A stretch of DNA of 64,000 bases from a gamma proteobacterium HTCC2207 (lineage in GTDB: Bacteria > Pseudomonadota > Gammaproteobacteria > Pseudomonadales > Porticoccaceae). The position numbers were made by a program, and so were the translations under genes. Below are positions 48,216 through 60,147 of the stretch, piece after piece. Below the pieces are notes generated by a model. The model worked only from the letters and a program-made list of their open reading frames with translations, was not told the origin of the DNA and searched no databases. The stretch is taken from positions 1 to 64,000 of the forward strand of contig CAJJDA010000008.1 of NCBI GenBank assembly GCA_905182855.1. The letters are read 5' to 3'. Within the stretch, counting starts at the first letter, position 1, and every line of letters begins with the position of its first letter.

Positions 48216-51032
48216 AGGCGCGACCTTCTCCCTCACCGCTAATATTGCTAACGCAGCGGCCGCAGACTTCTGGATGTTGCTCATGACTGCCCACGTCATC
48301 AATGAAGTGCCAACAGCGCACGCATTTACTTGCCGCTGAGTGCCTCACCACCACCTGCAATCCGTCCAGCAAAGCGTTTTCAGCCGCATCGGAACTGGGC
48401 AATGGCATTAAAATCGCTTTCGAGGTGATGGTCACAAAGCGCAATTCGTCGCCAAGCTTGGCCAATGATGCATGCAACTCTCTACCTGCCGACACCTCGA
48501 TATCAGCCCCCAGGGACCCTTTGATCACGCCCTGACTGCGCTGCTCTTCAATCACCTTATTAATTGCTTCTTTGGCCTGCAATATAGCCGCCCAATCTTT
48601 CTGAGTAATGGCCTCATCGGCACCCAGTCGCTGCAGTGGGTACCATTCAGCAATGAACACGGAGTCGCTTCGATCGCCGGGGATAAAGTCCCATATCTCA
48701 TGGGCGGTAAAACTTAAAATTGGCGCAATCCAGCGCACAAAAGCCTCGGCAATATGATACAGCGCGGTTTGGGCCGAGCGACGCGGTAAGCTGTCTTCAG
48801 CGCAGGTATAGATGCGGTCTTTGATAATATCCAGATAGAACCCACCCATATCTCGCACGCAGAAATTGTGTAGCTTTTGGTACACCAGGTGAAATTGGTA
48901 CTGCGTATAGCACTCAATAATTTCATCCTGCAACTGTGCGGCGCAGTCGACAGCCCAACGATCCAGCGCCAGTAAATCATCATGAGCGACCGCGTGCTGC
49001 TGAGGCTCGAACCCATCAATGTTGGAGAGGAAATACCGTGCAGTATTGCGCACTCGACGGTACGAATCCGCCGCACGATTCAGAATTTCGTCAGACACGG
49101 TCATCTCTGCGCTAAAGTCTGCAGAGGCAACCCAGAGGCGCAGCACATCGGCACCCAGCTCGTTGATCACCTTTTGAGGTGACACTACATTGCCGATTGA
49201 CTTGGACATCTTTCGTCCATCTTTATCCACGGTAAAGCCGTGTGTCAGCACCGCTTTATAGGGTGCCTTACCCTTTATGGCAATGGCCGTTTTTAGTGAT
49301 GACTGAAACCAACCTCGATGTTGATCGGAGCCTTCAAGATACAGGTCCGCTGGATACTGCAGCTCCTCCCGAGCGTCTATGACTGAGGCATGAGTAACGC
49401 CTGAGTCGAACCACACATCCAAGGTATCCGTGACTTTTTGATATTGGTCGGCCTCAGCGCCCAGCAGATCAGCGGGATCTAGGTCATACCAAGCATCTAT
49501 ACCACTGACTTCAACCAGGCGCGCTACCTTCTCAATGAGATTCGGGGTATCCGCATGAATCTCGCCGCTCTGGCGATGCACAAAGAGCGCGATGGGCACG
49601 CCCCAGGTACGCTGTCGCGAGATGCACCAGTCGGGGCTGCCGTCTAACATACCCTCGATGCGCGCCTGACCCCATTCTGGATGCCAACTGACCGCTTTAA
49701 TCGCTTCTTTGGCTTTTCCCAGAAGACCCTGCTTGTCCATCGAGATAAACCACTGGGGCGTCGCACGATAGATGAGTGGCGTTTTGGTGCGCCAGCAGTG
49801 CGCATAACTGTGGGTAATTTTTCCACTAGCCATTAGTGCCTCTCAGCAACCTCAATAATATGCTCTTCAACTTTGTAAACATGTTCGCCAGCAAACAGTT
49901 CAACATCGTCGCGAAAAACACCGTTATCCATCACATAATTAAGCGTGCCAATACCGTAATGCGCAGCCACCACAAAATCTTCGGCGCCGTGGTCAGGGGC
50001 GGTGTGCACACAGCCTGTGCCCGCATCAGTAGTGACATGGTCTCCCAGTAATACTGGAATATCCCGCGCATAAAACGGATGCGAAACCACCACATTTTCA
50101 AGTGCTGAACCCGCGCAGGTAGCCAATACTTTATGGTCTTCAATTTCAAGGCGCTGCATCACAGATTCAAGCAGAGCTTGCGCTAAAACTAAGCGTGTCG
50201 GGCCATTTTCCGTGCTGCATTGCACTAGGCAATAGGTTAACTCAGCACCTAGGGAGATCGCCTGACTACTCGGAATCGTCCAGGGCGTGGTCGTCCAAAT
50301 CAACATATTGACCGGGCCCTCACCAGGCATCTCACCAAAGGCTAGCGTAACTTTTTCAAGCTGCGCGGCCTGTTGAACTGGATAGGCGACATCAATAGAA
50401 TAAGACGTCTTATCCTGATACTCCACCTCGGCCTCTGCTAGAGCAGAACCCCCAACCACACTCCAATAGACGGGCTTGTAGCCTTTTACCAAATGGCCAT
50501 TTTCGGCAATCTTGCCCAACGCACGAATAATATTGGCCTCAACCGTAAAATTCATTGTTAGGTACGGGCGGTCCCAGTCACCAAATACACCAATACGCAC
50601 AAAATCCTTGCGCTGACCCTCGACCTGTTTCATCGCATAGTCACGGCATTTCTGTCGAAATACCGAGTAATCAACCTTAACCCCTGCCTTGCCGATTTTC
50701 TTTTCAACATTATGTTCAATAGGCAGGCCATGACAGTCCCAACCCGGAATATAGGGTGCATCAAAGCCACTGAGTGTGCGCGATTTAACGACGATATCTT
50801 TCAGTGTTTTATTGACCGCATGTCCGAGATGAATATCACCATTGGCATAGGGAGGACCATCATGCAAAATAAACTTTTCACGTCCAGCGCGAGCCGTTCG
50901 AATCTGCTGATAGACATCTTTATCATGCCATTCTTTGAGAATACCCGGCTCTCTCTGGGCGAGATTGGCGCGCATTGGAAATGCCGTGTTAGGCAAATTT
51001 AATGTTGCTTTGTAATCTATTTTATCAGTCAT
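48208..51032 (-). CDS. ileS: Isoleucyl-tRNA synthetase, one frame break
   Basis: A class I aminoacyl-tRNA synthetase. The HIGH-type motif is in [40 protein letters not shown] is next, the editing domain has [14 protein letters not shown]-adjacent elements, and the KMSKS loop is [20 protein letters not shown]. The C-terminal zinc site has [20 protein letters not shown] and CGRCV. The reading stops after IIEVAERH at 49833-49835; adding one A after 49835 on the plus strand (T on the coding strand) gives [19 protein letters not shown] and about 941 residues (E. coli 938). Because ileS is essential, this break is almost certainly a sequence error. Confidence 0.96.
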
Positions 51033-51051
51033 CTTAGCCTTAACTTATGCT

Positions 51052-52011
51052 CTATTCCAAACCCGAAAACCAGGTTCTAATCTGTTTAATATCCTGTTTG
51101 ATCGTTTCTATCAACTTGTCCATATTGACAAATTTTTGCTCATCTCGAATCTTATGCTCAAACCGCACATCGATTCTCTGACCATACAGATCGCCTTGAA
51201 AATCCAATAGATGCACTTCGAGTATAGGTTTAACCAAATCCCCAACCGTGGGTCTTACACCCACATTCGCTGCACCCATATACTCAGTACCGCCAACATC
51301 AACACGCACCGCATAGACCCCGGACAGCGGCGCACTGTAGCGGTTTAGATTGACATTGGCCGTAGGGAAGCCGAGTTCGCGCCCGAGTTGCTGGCCGTAA
51401 ACCACAAGCCCCTTAATTGAAAAAGGTCGTCCTAGCAGTTTACTAGCTCGACCGAAATCGCCCATCTGTAAAAACTCTCTGACCAGCGTGCTACTGACAC
51501 GCTGTCCCTGCACTTCTAATGTCTCTGTATCCTGCACCGAAAAGTCATGTGTCTGGCCCATCAGCGACAGCATGTTGAAGTCACCACTGCGATCGCAGCC
51601 AAAACGAAAGTCATCACCCACTATGAGATGTTTGGCCGCCAAACCATCGCAGAGCACCTGCTCAACAAATTCAGATGCGGTGAGATTACTTAATGTCCGA
51701 TTAAACTGCAGGCAAACCACTGAGTCGACACCCAATTCTAGTAGCGCATCAACTTTTTCTCGCAACCGCATCAATCTTGCCGGAGCCTTTTCACTGGAGA
51801 AAAACTCCATCGGCTGTGGCTCAAACGTCATCACGATTGAAGGTAATCCCAGAGCAGCTGATTTTGCTTTTACCTGAGCAATAATCGCTTGATGACCCAG
51901 ATGCACGCCATCGAAAGAACCAATGGTAACCACCGAGCGTTGATCGCAGGACTTGAAGCTCTGCAATCCACGAATAAAGGTCATTTTGCTCGGTTTTGCG
52001 GCCAACGTCAT
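51052..52011 (-). CDS. ribF: Bifunctional riboflavin kinase/FAD synthetase RibF
   Basis: About 319 residues. The FAD-synthetase domain has SVVTIGSFDGVHLGHQAIIA, IVMTFEPQPMEFF, HLIVGDDFRFGCDRSGD and SSTLVREFLQMGDF. The riboflavin-kinase domain has GRELGFPTANVNL, GVYAVRVDVGGTEYMGAANV and GVRPTVGDL. The start is taken at the ATG at 52011 with GAGAG nearby; MTFIRGLQSF at 51984 is also possible. It makes FMN and FAD. Its place between murJ and ileS is the usual gammaproteobacterial order. Confidence 0.95.
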   Translation of the reverse strand: MTLAAKPSKMTFIRGLQSFKSCDQRSVVTIGSFDGVHLGHQAIIAQVKAKSAALGLPSIVMTFEPQPMEFFSSEKAPARLMRLREKVDALLELGVDSVVCLQFNRTLSNLTASEFVEQVLCDGLAAKHLIVGDDFRFGCDRSGDFNMLSLMGQTHDFSVQDTETLEVQGQRVSSTLVREFLQMGDFGRASKLLGRPFSIKGLVVYGQQLGRELGFPTANVNLNRYSAPLSGVYAVRVDVGGTEYMGAANVGVRPTVGDLVKPILEVHLLDFQGDLYGQRIDVRFEHKIRDEQKFVNMDKLIETIKQDIKQIRTWFSGLE

Positions 52012-52119
52012 CACTCTCTAAATAAGAGATTGAGTATACCTAGCAACGCTCTGAAACGTAAGGGATAGGTCCAGATTGCTAAGGTGATTTTGACTGAATA
52101 ATTGCGCCGATAATCGTTG

Positions 52120-53751
52120 CTACTGTGCGGAAGTGACTTTGGCCGGCCCGCGCAAATCCGCGACGCGAAATCCCGTCGCAAGCAAAGCGCCCGCATAGAC
52201 AAGAAAACCGGTGGCACAGAGCGCGACAATATTGCCGCTACGCTGCCACCAGGTCATTTGCTGCCATAAGGTTTGATCTAGAGCGCCCAACCAATGGCCC
52301 AAGTAAATCAGCACCAACAGCATTAATGTCACCGAACTGGTAAGGCTCAGCATGAACTTTTTCCACTGGTTTGACGGCTTATAGATGCCCTGCTTACGCA
52401 AAAAGATGAACAGTAGCAGTGCATTTAAAAATGCCGACACTGAGGTAGCCGCCGCCAAACCCACATGGCCGATCTGCCAGTAAAAATGTAATGGAACGAC
52501 AAATAGCAGGTTTAGCACCATATTGGTGGCCATAGCTATGACCCCTATACGCACAGGCGTTCGCATGTCCTGCCGGGCAAAAAAACCTGGCGCCAGCACC
52601 TTTATCAGCATAAAGGCGATTAAACCGACGGCATAAGCCCGCAAACTCAGAGTAGCCATAGTCATATCGCGCATGGTCATGACATCACCATAATAAAACA
52701 ATGTCACCAAGATAGGCTCCGCCAGCAGGGTCAGCGCAGCCGCCGCTGGCACCGCAATGACCAAAATCATTTTTAAAGCCCAATCCAACGTCTCGGAATA
52801 GGCTTCGGTCGAGGCTGAGGCATGGTGCCTAGAGAGGTTCGGCAGAATAACCGTGGCAATAGCCACCGCAAACACTCCCAACGGTAATTCGGCCAATCGG
52901 TCTGAGTAATACAGCCAAGACACACTGCCGGTGGGTAGAAAGGTAGCTAGCATAGTATCCAAAAGCAGATTAATTTGGCTCACGGAAACACCAAAAATAG
53001 CTGGACCCATTAGCTTGAGAATCTTGCGTACACCGGGATGTTGCCAGTCAATCACAGGCGCAGGAAGCATATGGATACGCTGTAAAAATGGTAATTGAAA
53101 GATAAACTGCACAATGCCCGCAGCCAACACACCCCAAGCCAATGCAAACGCAGGCTCATCGAACAGCGGCGCGGCAATCAGTGCCGCGGCAATCAATGTT
53201 ATATTTAGCAGCAGCGGTGTCACTGCCGGTACCGCAAAGCGGTCATAGCTGTTAAGTATACCTCCAGCTAGACCCGTCATTGAGATAAACAAAAGATAGG
53301 GAAAGGTGATGCGCAGCATGTCAGCGGTGGCGGTGAACTTTTGCGGGTCATCAAAAAACCATTTCGGAGCAAAAATTGCGGCCATCACCGGTGATGCCAC
53401 AACAATCAAAAAAGTTAGCCCCAACAGCGTAATACCTAAGGTGCCGGCAACTCGATCAACTAGCGCCTTGACCGCGGCCTGACTCCCCTTCTCACGATAC
53501 TCACCGAGGATAGGCACGAACGCCTGCGCAAAGGCGCCCTCAGCAAATAGACGGCGGAAGAAGTTGGGTATTTTGAAAGCGACAAAAAACACGTCAGCAA
53601 AGGCATCAGCCCCGATAACACGAGCAAAGATAACATCTCGGGCCAAACCCATAACCCGCGACATCATAGTGAAAAAACTGACCACGCCACTAGAACGCAG
53701 CAGACCACTGTCTTTTGCCTGAGGCTCTTTTTTCGACGCACCCTGGGTCAA
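52120..53751 (-). CDS. murJ: Lipid II flippase MurJ
   Basis: A 543-residue membrane protein with about 14 helices. SSGVVSFFTMMSRVMGLARD, FFVAFKIPNFFRRLFAEGAF and AQAFVPILGEYREKGSQ are the hallmark N-terminal segments with the conserved arginines. It flips the peptidoglycan precursor lipid II across the inner membrane. It is divergent from rpsT across 239 bases and precedes ribF-ileS. Confidence 0.96.
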   Translation of the reverse strand: MTQGASKKEPQAKDSGLLRSSGVVSFFTMMSRVMGLARDVIFARVIGADAFADVFFVAFKIPNFFRRLFAEGAFAQAFVPILGEYREKGSQAAVKALVDRVAGTLGITLLGLTFLIVVASPVMAAIFAPKWFFDDPQKFTATADMLRITFPYLLFISMTGLAGGILNSYDRFAVPAVTPLLLNITLIAAALIAAPLFDEPAFALAWGVLAAGIVQFIFQLPFLQRIHMLPAPVIDWQHPGVRKILKLMGPAIFGVSVSQINLLLDTMLATFLPTGSVSWLYYSDRLAELPLGVFAVAIATVILPNLSRHHASASTEAYSETLDWALKMILVIAVPAAAALTLLAEPILVTLFYYGDVMTMRDMTMATLSLRAYAVGLIAFMLIKVLAPGFFARQDMRTPVRIGVIAMATNMVLNLLFVVPLHFYWQIGHVGLAAATSVSAFLNALLLFIFLRKQGIYKPSNQWKKFMLSLTSSVTLMLLVLIYLGHWLGALDQTLWQQMTWWQRSGNIVALCATGFLVYAGALLATGFRVADLRGPAKVTSAQ

Positions 53752-53920
53752 TTATCTGTCCTATAGATCATTATTGATGACTGCAGTTTACCGACCCACA
53801 CCCCCACGGCCAAGCTAATCTAGCAATCTCCGAGAACTATAATAGATAGCGAATAATTAGCCTTAGCGTCTGGCGTACCACCTAAGCGTGAATGAGACAG
53901 TATAAAGGTATAAAATTGGG

Positions 53921-53949
53921 TTGAATGTCGCAACTAAACCCTGTATATT
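53921..53949 (+). promoter_or_regulatory. Predicted rpsT promoter
   Basis: TTGAAT (53921-53926) and TATATT (53944-53949) with a 17-base spacer, 42 bases upstream of the rpsT start. The spacing is ideal for sigma-70. A GAGGAGA ribosome site lies at 53980-53986. Confidence 0.6.
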
Positions 53950-53990
53950 TCCGCGCCTTCGGTGTGACCCAATTTAGAGAGGAGATTTAG

Positions 53991-54257
53991 GTGGCAAATT
54001 CAGTACAAGCTAAGAAACGCGCGCGTCAGAACGAGAAAAGTCGTCAGCATAATGCCAGCCTACGCTCGATGGTTCGCACATACATCAAGAAAGTTGAAGC
54101 AGCACTGGCCTCTGGCGATCAAGCTAAGAGTCAGGAAGCCTACACGGCGGCGGTGCCGGTCATTGACCGCATGGCTGACAAAGGTATTCTTCACAAGAAC
54201 AAAGCCGCTCGCCTCAAGAGCCGGTTGAATGCCAAGGTTAAAGCGCTGGGCGCGTAA
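53991..54257 (+). CDS. rpsT: 30S ribosomal protein S20
   Basis: An 88-residue basic ribosomal protein that binds the 5' domain of 16S r[38 protein letters not shown], and [20 protein letters not shown] are the family segments. It starts with GTG after GAGGAGATTTAG, and the weak start may allow translational self-control, as with the UUG start in E. coli. It is followed by a clear terminator. Confidence 0.97.
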   Translation: MANSVQAKKRARQNEKSRQHNASLRSMVRTYIKKVEAALASGDQAKSQEAYTAAVPVIDRMADKGILHKNKAARLKSRLNAKVKALGA

Positions 54258-54277
54258 GGTTTTTCGCCTAGAAATTA

Positions 54278-54302
54278 AAAGCCGGCTCACGCCGGTTTTT
54301 TT
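54278..54302 (+). terminator. Rho-independent terminator of rpsT
   Basis: AAAGCCGGC, a TCAC loop, GCCGGTTTTTTT: a GC-rich stem followed by seven T bases, about 20 bases after the rpsT stop. Confidence 0.88.
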
Positions 54303-54352
54303 ATGCCCAATCTTTTTCACAGTATCTTAACTGCATCGCCCTGAAACCAGCT

Positions 54353-56473
54353 CTATGCTGCCGTCACCGTTACGGGCACGCCGTTTAACGCAGCATTGCC
54401 ACTGGCTTGGTCAACCAACTTATGGTCAGTTAAGTCGTTACAGCTAACCCCTTCCTGCTCGCTAGCAATAGCCATACTAACCCCGGCACGCTTATGCCCC
54501 CAACCATGGGGTAGACTAACCACCCCCGGCATCACTTCATCGCTGGCGAAGACCTGCGTCTGCACAGCGCCAACCCGAGATTCGATGCGCACCTGTGATG
54601 CATGTTCTAAGTTGCGAGCAGCTAGATCTTCTGGATGCATCAACAGCTGCCAGCGCGGCTTGCCCTTTACCAAACGATGGGAGTTATGCATCCAAGAGTT
54701 ATTGCTGCGAATATGGCGACGACCAATAAGAAGCAATTGATCAATTTCTGTCGCCACCTGATCGGCGCCGAGGCGTTTTAGATCTTTCGTTATGTAGTCT
54801 GCCAGCAACGTTATTTTACCGTCACTCGTGCAGAGTCGTTCAGGCAAATTCGGTTCTAATTTGCCTATATCTAAACCATGCGGATGCTGCTTAATTTTAT
54901 CCAGAGTCAACTCTAGTTCATGGCCGGCGGCCGCACTGTAGGGCCCGCGCTGAATACCCATATCAACCAATTTATCTGGTGAAGGCAACGACTTAATCTC
55001 AATACCCTTACGCGCAGCAATCGCCTGCCCCAAGCCATTAAAAATTTCCCAATCGTGCAATGTTCCTGCAGCGGCCTCAAACACGGGTGCATTGAAGCGC
55101 GCGGTGTTATGCACTGCCAAGCGATGGAATGCAATATCGTAATGGTCATGCTCTAGGGCGCTGGTGGGCGGTAAAATAATATCCGCATGTTGAGTAGTCT
55201 CATTGATATAAAAATCAAGACTTACCATAAAGTCTAAGCCCGCAAGGGCCCGATCGATCTGCTGACCATTGGGAGCTGAGAGCACTGGGTTGCCGGCAAT
55301 AGACACTAGCGCACGAATCTGGCCCTCACCCTCAGTCAGCATCTCCTCAGCCATAACGGTTGCGGGCAACTCACCAGCAAATTCTGGTAGCCCGCTGACA
55401 CGACTATGGAACGCCGCAAAGTGCCCTGCCCCAGGCTCCCCAGGCTTAATAAACCCAAAAGCGGGCGACGACGCCATCATCCCGCCGCGTACATCCAAGG
55501 AATGCGTGAGAATATTAATCATATGAATAGCCCACTGACACAGCGTGCCATAGACCTGCACCGAAACACCCATGCGGCCATAGCAGACAGCGCCCTCTAT
55601 GTTGGCCATATCGCGGGCTAGCTGCCGAATCTGCTCAGCGGCAACACCGGTTCGCTGTTCGGCTATCAGTGGTGTAAAGGGCTCACAGGCACGGCGTACA
55701 TCATCGACGCCAACCAACAAGTCAGTCAGATGCCCAGTATGAACCAGATTCTCCACAAATAAGGTGTTAAGCATAGCCATTAACAAAAAAGCATCGGTGC
55801 CCGGGCGAATAAATAAATGCTGATCGGCAATCTCGGCAGTCTCAGTGCGTCGCGGATCTATAACAACAAAGCGTCCACCGCGCTGCTGGATCGCTTTAAG
55901 GCGTTTAGGCACATCAGGCACCGTCATGATGCTGCCGTTAGATGCCAGAGGATTACCGCCAATAATCAGCATATAATTTGTGTGGTCAATATCCGGCACA
56001 GGAATCAGCGACTGATGACCATAAAGGCTTAAAGACGTTAAGTGATGTGGCAACTGATCAAGGCTGGTAGCCGAAAAATGTGTCTTGGTTTGCACCGCTT
56101 TGCGCAACACACTGGCATGGGTCATGCTGCCATAATTGTGCACATTAGGGTTGCCCGCAAAAAAAGCCACCGCATCGGCTCCATGCTGATCCTGCACCGC
56201 CGTCAATTTTTCAGCAACGGTACTAAAGGCCTCTTCCCAGCTAATCTCAACCCAGCGATCACCCTGCTTTTTAACCGGCAGTCGCAAACGATCGGGGTCG
56301 GTATAGATATCTTGCATCGCGGTGCCCTTAGGGCAGATATAACCGCGGCTTAGGGGATCGTTTTTATCGCCTTTAATAGACAGCACTTGGTCGCCTTGGG
56401 TTTTAATCTCAAGGCCACAGATGGCTTCACATAGATTACAGGCGCGGTAATGGGTCTTAATCTCGACGGGCAC
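54353..56473 (-). CDS. Molybdopterin oxidoreductase family protein
   Basis: About 706 residues. The GTG at 56473 is chosen because GGAGG lies 7 bases before it. The N-terminus has a 4Fe-4S motif, YRACNLCEAICGLEIKTQGD then YICPKGTAMQDIYTDPDRL. Molybdopterin-binding parts include YMLIIGGNPLASNGSIMTVP, GRFVVIDPRRTETAEIADQH, and a C-terminal dinucleotide-binding domain around VVSLPHGWGHKRAGVSMAIA. No Tat signal is seen, so it is probably cytoplasmic. No ferredoxin-like or membrane subunit lies beside it. Relatives include formate dehydrogenase-like and assimilatory nitrate reductase-like enzymes; the substrate is unknown. Confidence 0.88.
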   Translation of the reverse strand: MPVEIKTHYRACNLCEAICGLEIKTQGDQVLSIKGDKNDPLSRGYICPKGTAMQDIYTDPDRLRLPVKKQGDRWVEISWEEAFSTVAEKLTAVQDQHGADAVAFFAGNPNVHNYGSMTHASVLRKAVQTKTHFSATSLDQLPHHLTSLSLYGHQSLIPVPDIDHTNYMLIIGGNPLASNGSIMTVPDVPKRLKAIQQRGGRFVVIDPRRTETAEIADQHLFIRPGTDAFLLMAMLNTLFVENLVHTGHLTDLLVGVDDVRRACEPFTPLIAEQRTGVAAEQIRQLARDMANIEGAVCYGRMGVSVQVYGTLCQWAIHMINILTHSLDVRGGMMASSPAFGFIKPGEPGAGHFAAFHSRVSGLPEFAGELPATVMAEEMLTEGEGQIRALVSIAGNPVLSAPNGQQIDRALAGLDFMVSLDFYINETTQHADIILPPTSALEHDHYDIAFHRLAVHNTARFNAPVFEAAAGTLHDWEIFNGLGQAIAARKGIEIKSLPSPDKLVDMGIQRGPYSAAAGHELELTLDKIKQHPHGLDIGKLEPNLPERLCTSDGKITLLADYITKDLKRLGADQVATEIDQLLLIGRRHIRSNNSWMHNSHRLVKGKPRWQLLMHPEDLAARNLEHASQVRIESRVGAVQTQVFASDEVMPGVVSLPHGWGHKRAGVSMAIASEQEGVSCNDLTDHKLVDQASGNAALNGVPVTVTAA

Positions 56474-56679
56474 GTTATAGCCTCCAGTATTTATCAACCC
56501 CAGCATGGTACCCGAAATTATCTATCCGATGCCGCAAAATATTGAGTCTAGAAGTTGCACCGCCATCAGGACCGGGTAACAACGCCTGACAAGACGCTGC
56601 TTCGTTGACATCTTGGTGGTCAGGATTGTCACAGAGGCTGCTTAATACGCACATATTGCGTCTCGGCCGAGTTCGAGCG

Positions 56680-57804
56680 CTAGCCGGTAATGACTAGATT
56701 ATCACGATGAATAAGCTCATCGTCTTCACGATAGCCCAAAATACCCGCGATCGACTCAGTGCTCTGGCCCAGTATGCGGACGGCCTCGTTGGCGTTGTAA
56801 TTAACCAGACCACGGGCAATCTCTAAGCCATCAGCATTGACACAGCTGACCAGATCACCGCGGGTGAACGTGCCAACTACCTGCCTAACCCCTACGGCCA
56901 AAAGACTGCGTCCCTGCTCCGTAAGTACCTTTACAGCACCGGCATCCAGCACTAACTGGCCCTTTACCTGCAAGTGTCCAGCCAGCCATTGCTTGCGGGC
57001 GGCCAGAGGTTTTTGTCCAGCAGACAACAGTGTACCGACCTCATCGCCTGTCGCCACCTGATGTAAAATATTGGCATTGCGGCCCCCTACGATAATCGTG
57101 CTACAGCCCGAGCGAGCCGCCAAACGGGCAGCTTGAAGCTTGGTAATCATACCGCCGCGACCCAGCGTACCGCTGCTACCTCCGGCTATGGCGTCCAAAG
57201 AGGTATCGTCGGCCATCGCCTGAGCGATTAAATGGGCATCGGGCTCTAGGTCGGGATTAGCACTGTAGAGACCATCTTTATCGGTAAGAATCACCAGCAT
57301 ATCTGCATCAATTAAGTTGGCTACTAGAGCCGCCAAGCTGTCGTTATCGCCAAAGCGAATTTCATCCGTCACCACGGTATCGTTTTCATTGACGATAGGC
57401 ACAACGGTCAAACTCATCAGCGTTTGCAGGACACCGCGAGCATTAAGGTAGCGCTGACGGCTAGCCATGTCATCGTGATCAAGTAGGATTTGCGCTGTAA
57501 GCCGATCAAAACGCTGAAAACTGCTTTCATAGGCTTGAATGAGTCCCATTTGACCCACTGCAGCCGCCGCCTGAAGCTCATGGATACTATCTGGTCGTTG
57601 CTGCCAACCAAGACGCACAATGCCCTCAGCGATCGCGCCAGAGGATACTAGAACGACTTCCTTGCCCTGCAAGAGTAAGTCGGCAATCTGATCAACCCAA
57701 CCATCGATAGCATTGCGATCAAGACCTGCACCATTATTAGTCAGCAGCGCGCTGCCGATCTTTATGACCCAGCGCTTGGCATCTGTAGCAATCTCTCTAG
57801 TCAT
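56680..57804 (-). CDS. proB: Glutamate 5-kinase
   Basis: A 374-residue first enzyme of proline synthesis. The amino-acid kinase domain has [38 protein letters not shown] and [20 protein letters not shown], then [22 protein letters not shown]-terminal PUA domain (about residues 280-374) ends [20 protein letters not shown]. It follows obgE by 5 bases in the rplU-rpmA-obgE-proB order. Confidence 0.96.
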   Translation of the reverse strand: MTREIATDAKRWVIKIGSALLTNNGAGLDRNAIDGWVDQIADLLLQGKEVVLVSSGAIAEGIVRLGWQQRPDSIHELQAAAAVGQMGLIQAYESSFQRFDRLTAQILLDHDDMASRQRYLNARGVLQTLMSLTVVPIVNENDTVVTDEIRFGDNDSLAALVANLIDADMLVILTDKDGLYSANPDLEPDAHLIAQAMADDTSLDAIAGGSSGTLGRGGMITKLQAARLAARSGCSTIIVGGRNANILHQVATGDEVGTLLSAGQKPLAARKQWLAGHLQVKGQLVLDAGAVKVLTEQGRSLLAVGVRQVVGTFTRGDLVSCVNADGLEIARGLVNYNANEAVRILGQSTESIAGILGYREDDELIHRDNLVITG

Positions 57805-57809
57805 AACAA

Positions 57810-59015
<1,206 letters not shown>

Positions 59016-59264
59016 TTACAGTTGTCAAAAGGGTTGTGCCATTATGGAGGGAAGAGTCGGATGCTTCAGACCGCATTATTACTAAAGGGGGTACCACAAG
59101 CAACCGGAACCTCAGGTAATTAAAAGTATTGCCCACAAACACCAATCTGTAGCAAAATGCGCGCGTTAAATGGCATTGCACAGCCGCTGAAGTGGTCTAG
59201 GCCACCAACTCAGCAGTATATGTCGATGACCAGTGTAATTAACCGATTATGGCGGAGCCAATCA

Positions 59265-59633
59265 ATGACAGTTATTAGATGGATCTTGGGACAAATTATT
59301 TTGTTTCTGGATGTTCTCACCTCACCCAAATCCGTGGTCCGCACCCCTGCCGCTCAACAAGCCGTCGATGAAGTCACTGCCAGCATGTCGATGTATCAGT
59401 TTAAGACCTGCCCCTTTTGCGTCAAAGTGCGCCGTCAACTCAAGCGTCACGGGCTCAATATTGAACTTCGCGATGCCAAAGGTGACGCCGACCTGAAAGC
59501 TGAGTTAGTCCGCGAAGGTGGCCGCCACAAAGTGCCCTGCCTAAGAATCGAAAAAGCCGATAATTCTGTGCAATGGCTGTATGAATCCAACGACATTATT
59601 GCCTACCTGAAGCAGCAGTTTAATTTGGTGTAA
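59265..59633 (+). CDS. Membrane-anchored glutaredoxin-like protein
   Basis: About 122 residues from ATG at 59265, preceded by GGAG. An N-terminal hydrophobic helix (VIRWILGQIILFLDVL) is followed by a glutaredoxin/GST-N thioredoxin fold with the redox motif KTCPFCVKVRRQLKRHGL. The glutathione-binding signature is HKVPCLRIEKADNSVQWLYE, then SNDIIAYLKQQF. It probably carries out dithiol or monothiol glutathione exchange at the membrane face. It is a single plus-strand gene between obgE and rpmA, which are on the minus strand. Confidence 0.88.
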   Translation: MTVIRWILGQIILFLDVLTSPKSVVRTPAAQQAVDEVTASMSMYQFKTCPFCVKVRRQLKRHGLNIELRDAKGDADLKAELVREGGRHKVPCLRIEKADNSVQWLYESNDIIAYLKQQFNLV

Positions 59634-59830
59634 CTGTAGAGCCTGCGCTAGCTTCCCAGAAACGCCCTAATAGCACGTAAACAGCCAATCTAGCCCCGTG
59701 GCCCTCAGGGGTATGCGAAAGGCCGCTTGCTCGTACACCCCGTTTTCTGCCTGATATAACCCGCGCCCTCAAGTGTGGAGAGACCACCTCCGGTACAGCA
59801 AGCCCTTTGCATTGGAAATGTCGCAGACGA
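59634..59830. other. Intergenic region without a recognised gene
   Basis: About 200 bases between the glutaredoxin gene and the rpmA terminator. I see no gene; a short stem GCCCCGTGGCCCTCAGGGG may form near 59695, but nothing supports an RNA. Confidence 0.4.
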
Positions 59831-59855
59831 AAAAAAAGCCCCTGAGGGGCTTTTT
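59831..59855 (-). terminator. Rho-independent terminator of rplU-rpmA
   Basis: On the minus strand AAGCCCC, a TCA loop, GGGGCTT then a run of seven T bases, about 17 bases after the rpmA stop. The plus strand also ends in TTTTT, so it may stop transcription both ways, including read-through from the glutaredoxin gene. Confidence 0.9.
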
Positions 59856-59871
59856 CTAAGAGGAGTTCAGC

Positions 59872-60129
59872 TTAGGCTGAAACCACCTCGGCATATTTGC
59901 GGTTCAAGGGACCTTTCTTGACAAACTGCACAGTGCCAGTCGCCTTAGCAAATAATGTGTGATCTTTACCAATACCGACGCCGTTGCCTGGGTGAAATTT
60001 CGTTCCACGCTGACGAACGATAATACCACCTGCATTGATTGCTTGGCCGCCATACACCTTAACACCAAGGCGTTTGCTTTCTGAATCGCGACCGTTACGA
60101 GTACTACCACCAGCTTTCTTGTGAGCCAT
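59872..60129 (-). CDS. rpmA: 50S ribosomal protein L27
   Basis: An 85-residue basic ribosomal protein whose N-terminus reaches the peptidyl-transferase centre. [40 protein letters not shown] and [20 protein letters not shown] are invariant family segments. It follows rplU by 18 bases. Confidence 0.98.
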   Translation of the reverse strand: MAHKKAGGSTRNGRDSESKRLGVKVYGGQAINAGGIIVRQRGTKFHPGNGVGIGKDHTLFAKATGTVQFVKKGPLNRKYAEVVSA

Positions 60130-60147
60130 TGCTATATCCTCTTGGAA

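Noticed and set aside
48208-51032. Two separate genes for halves of IleS
   Set aside because: The two readings join within a conserved stretch, and adding a single base gives a continuous protein of normal length. The apparent second start is inside the catalytic body.
59690-59725. GC-rich stem as a possible small RNA between the glutaredoxin gene and rpmA
   Set aside because: The stem is short, has no clear promoter and lacks its own T-run; the real terminator lies 130 bases further on.
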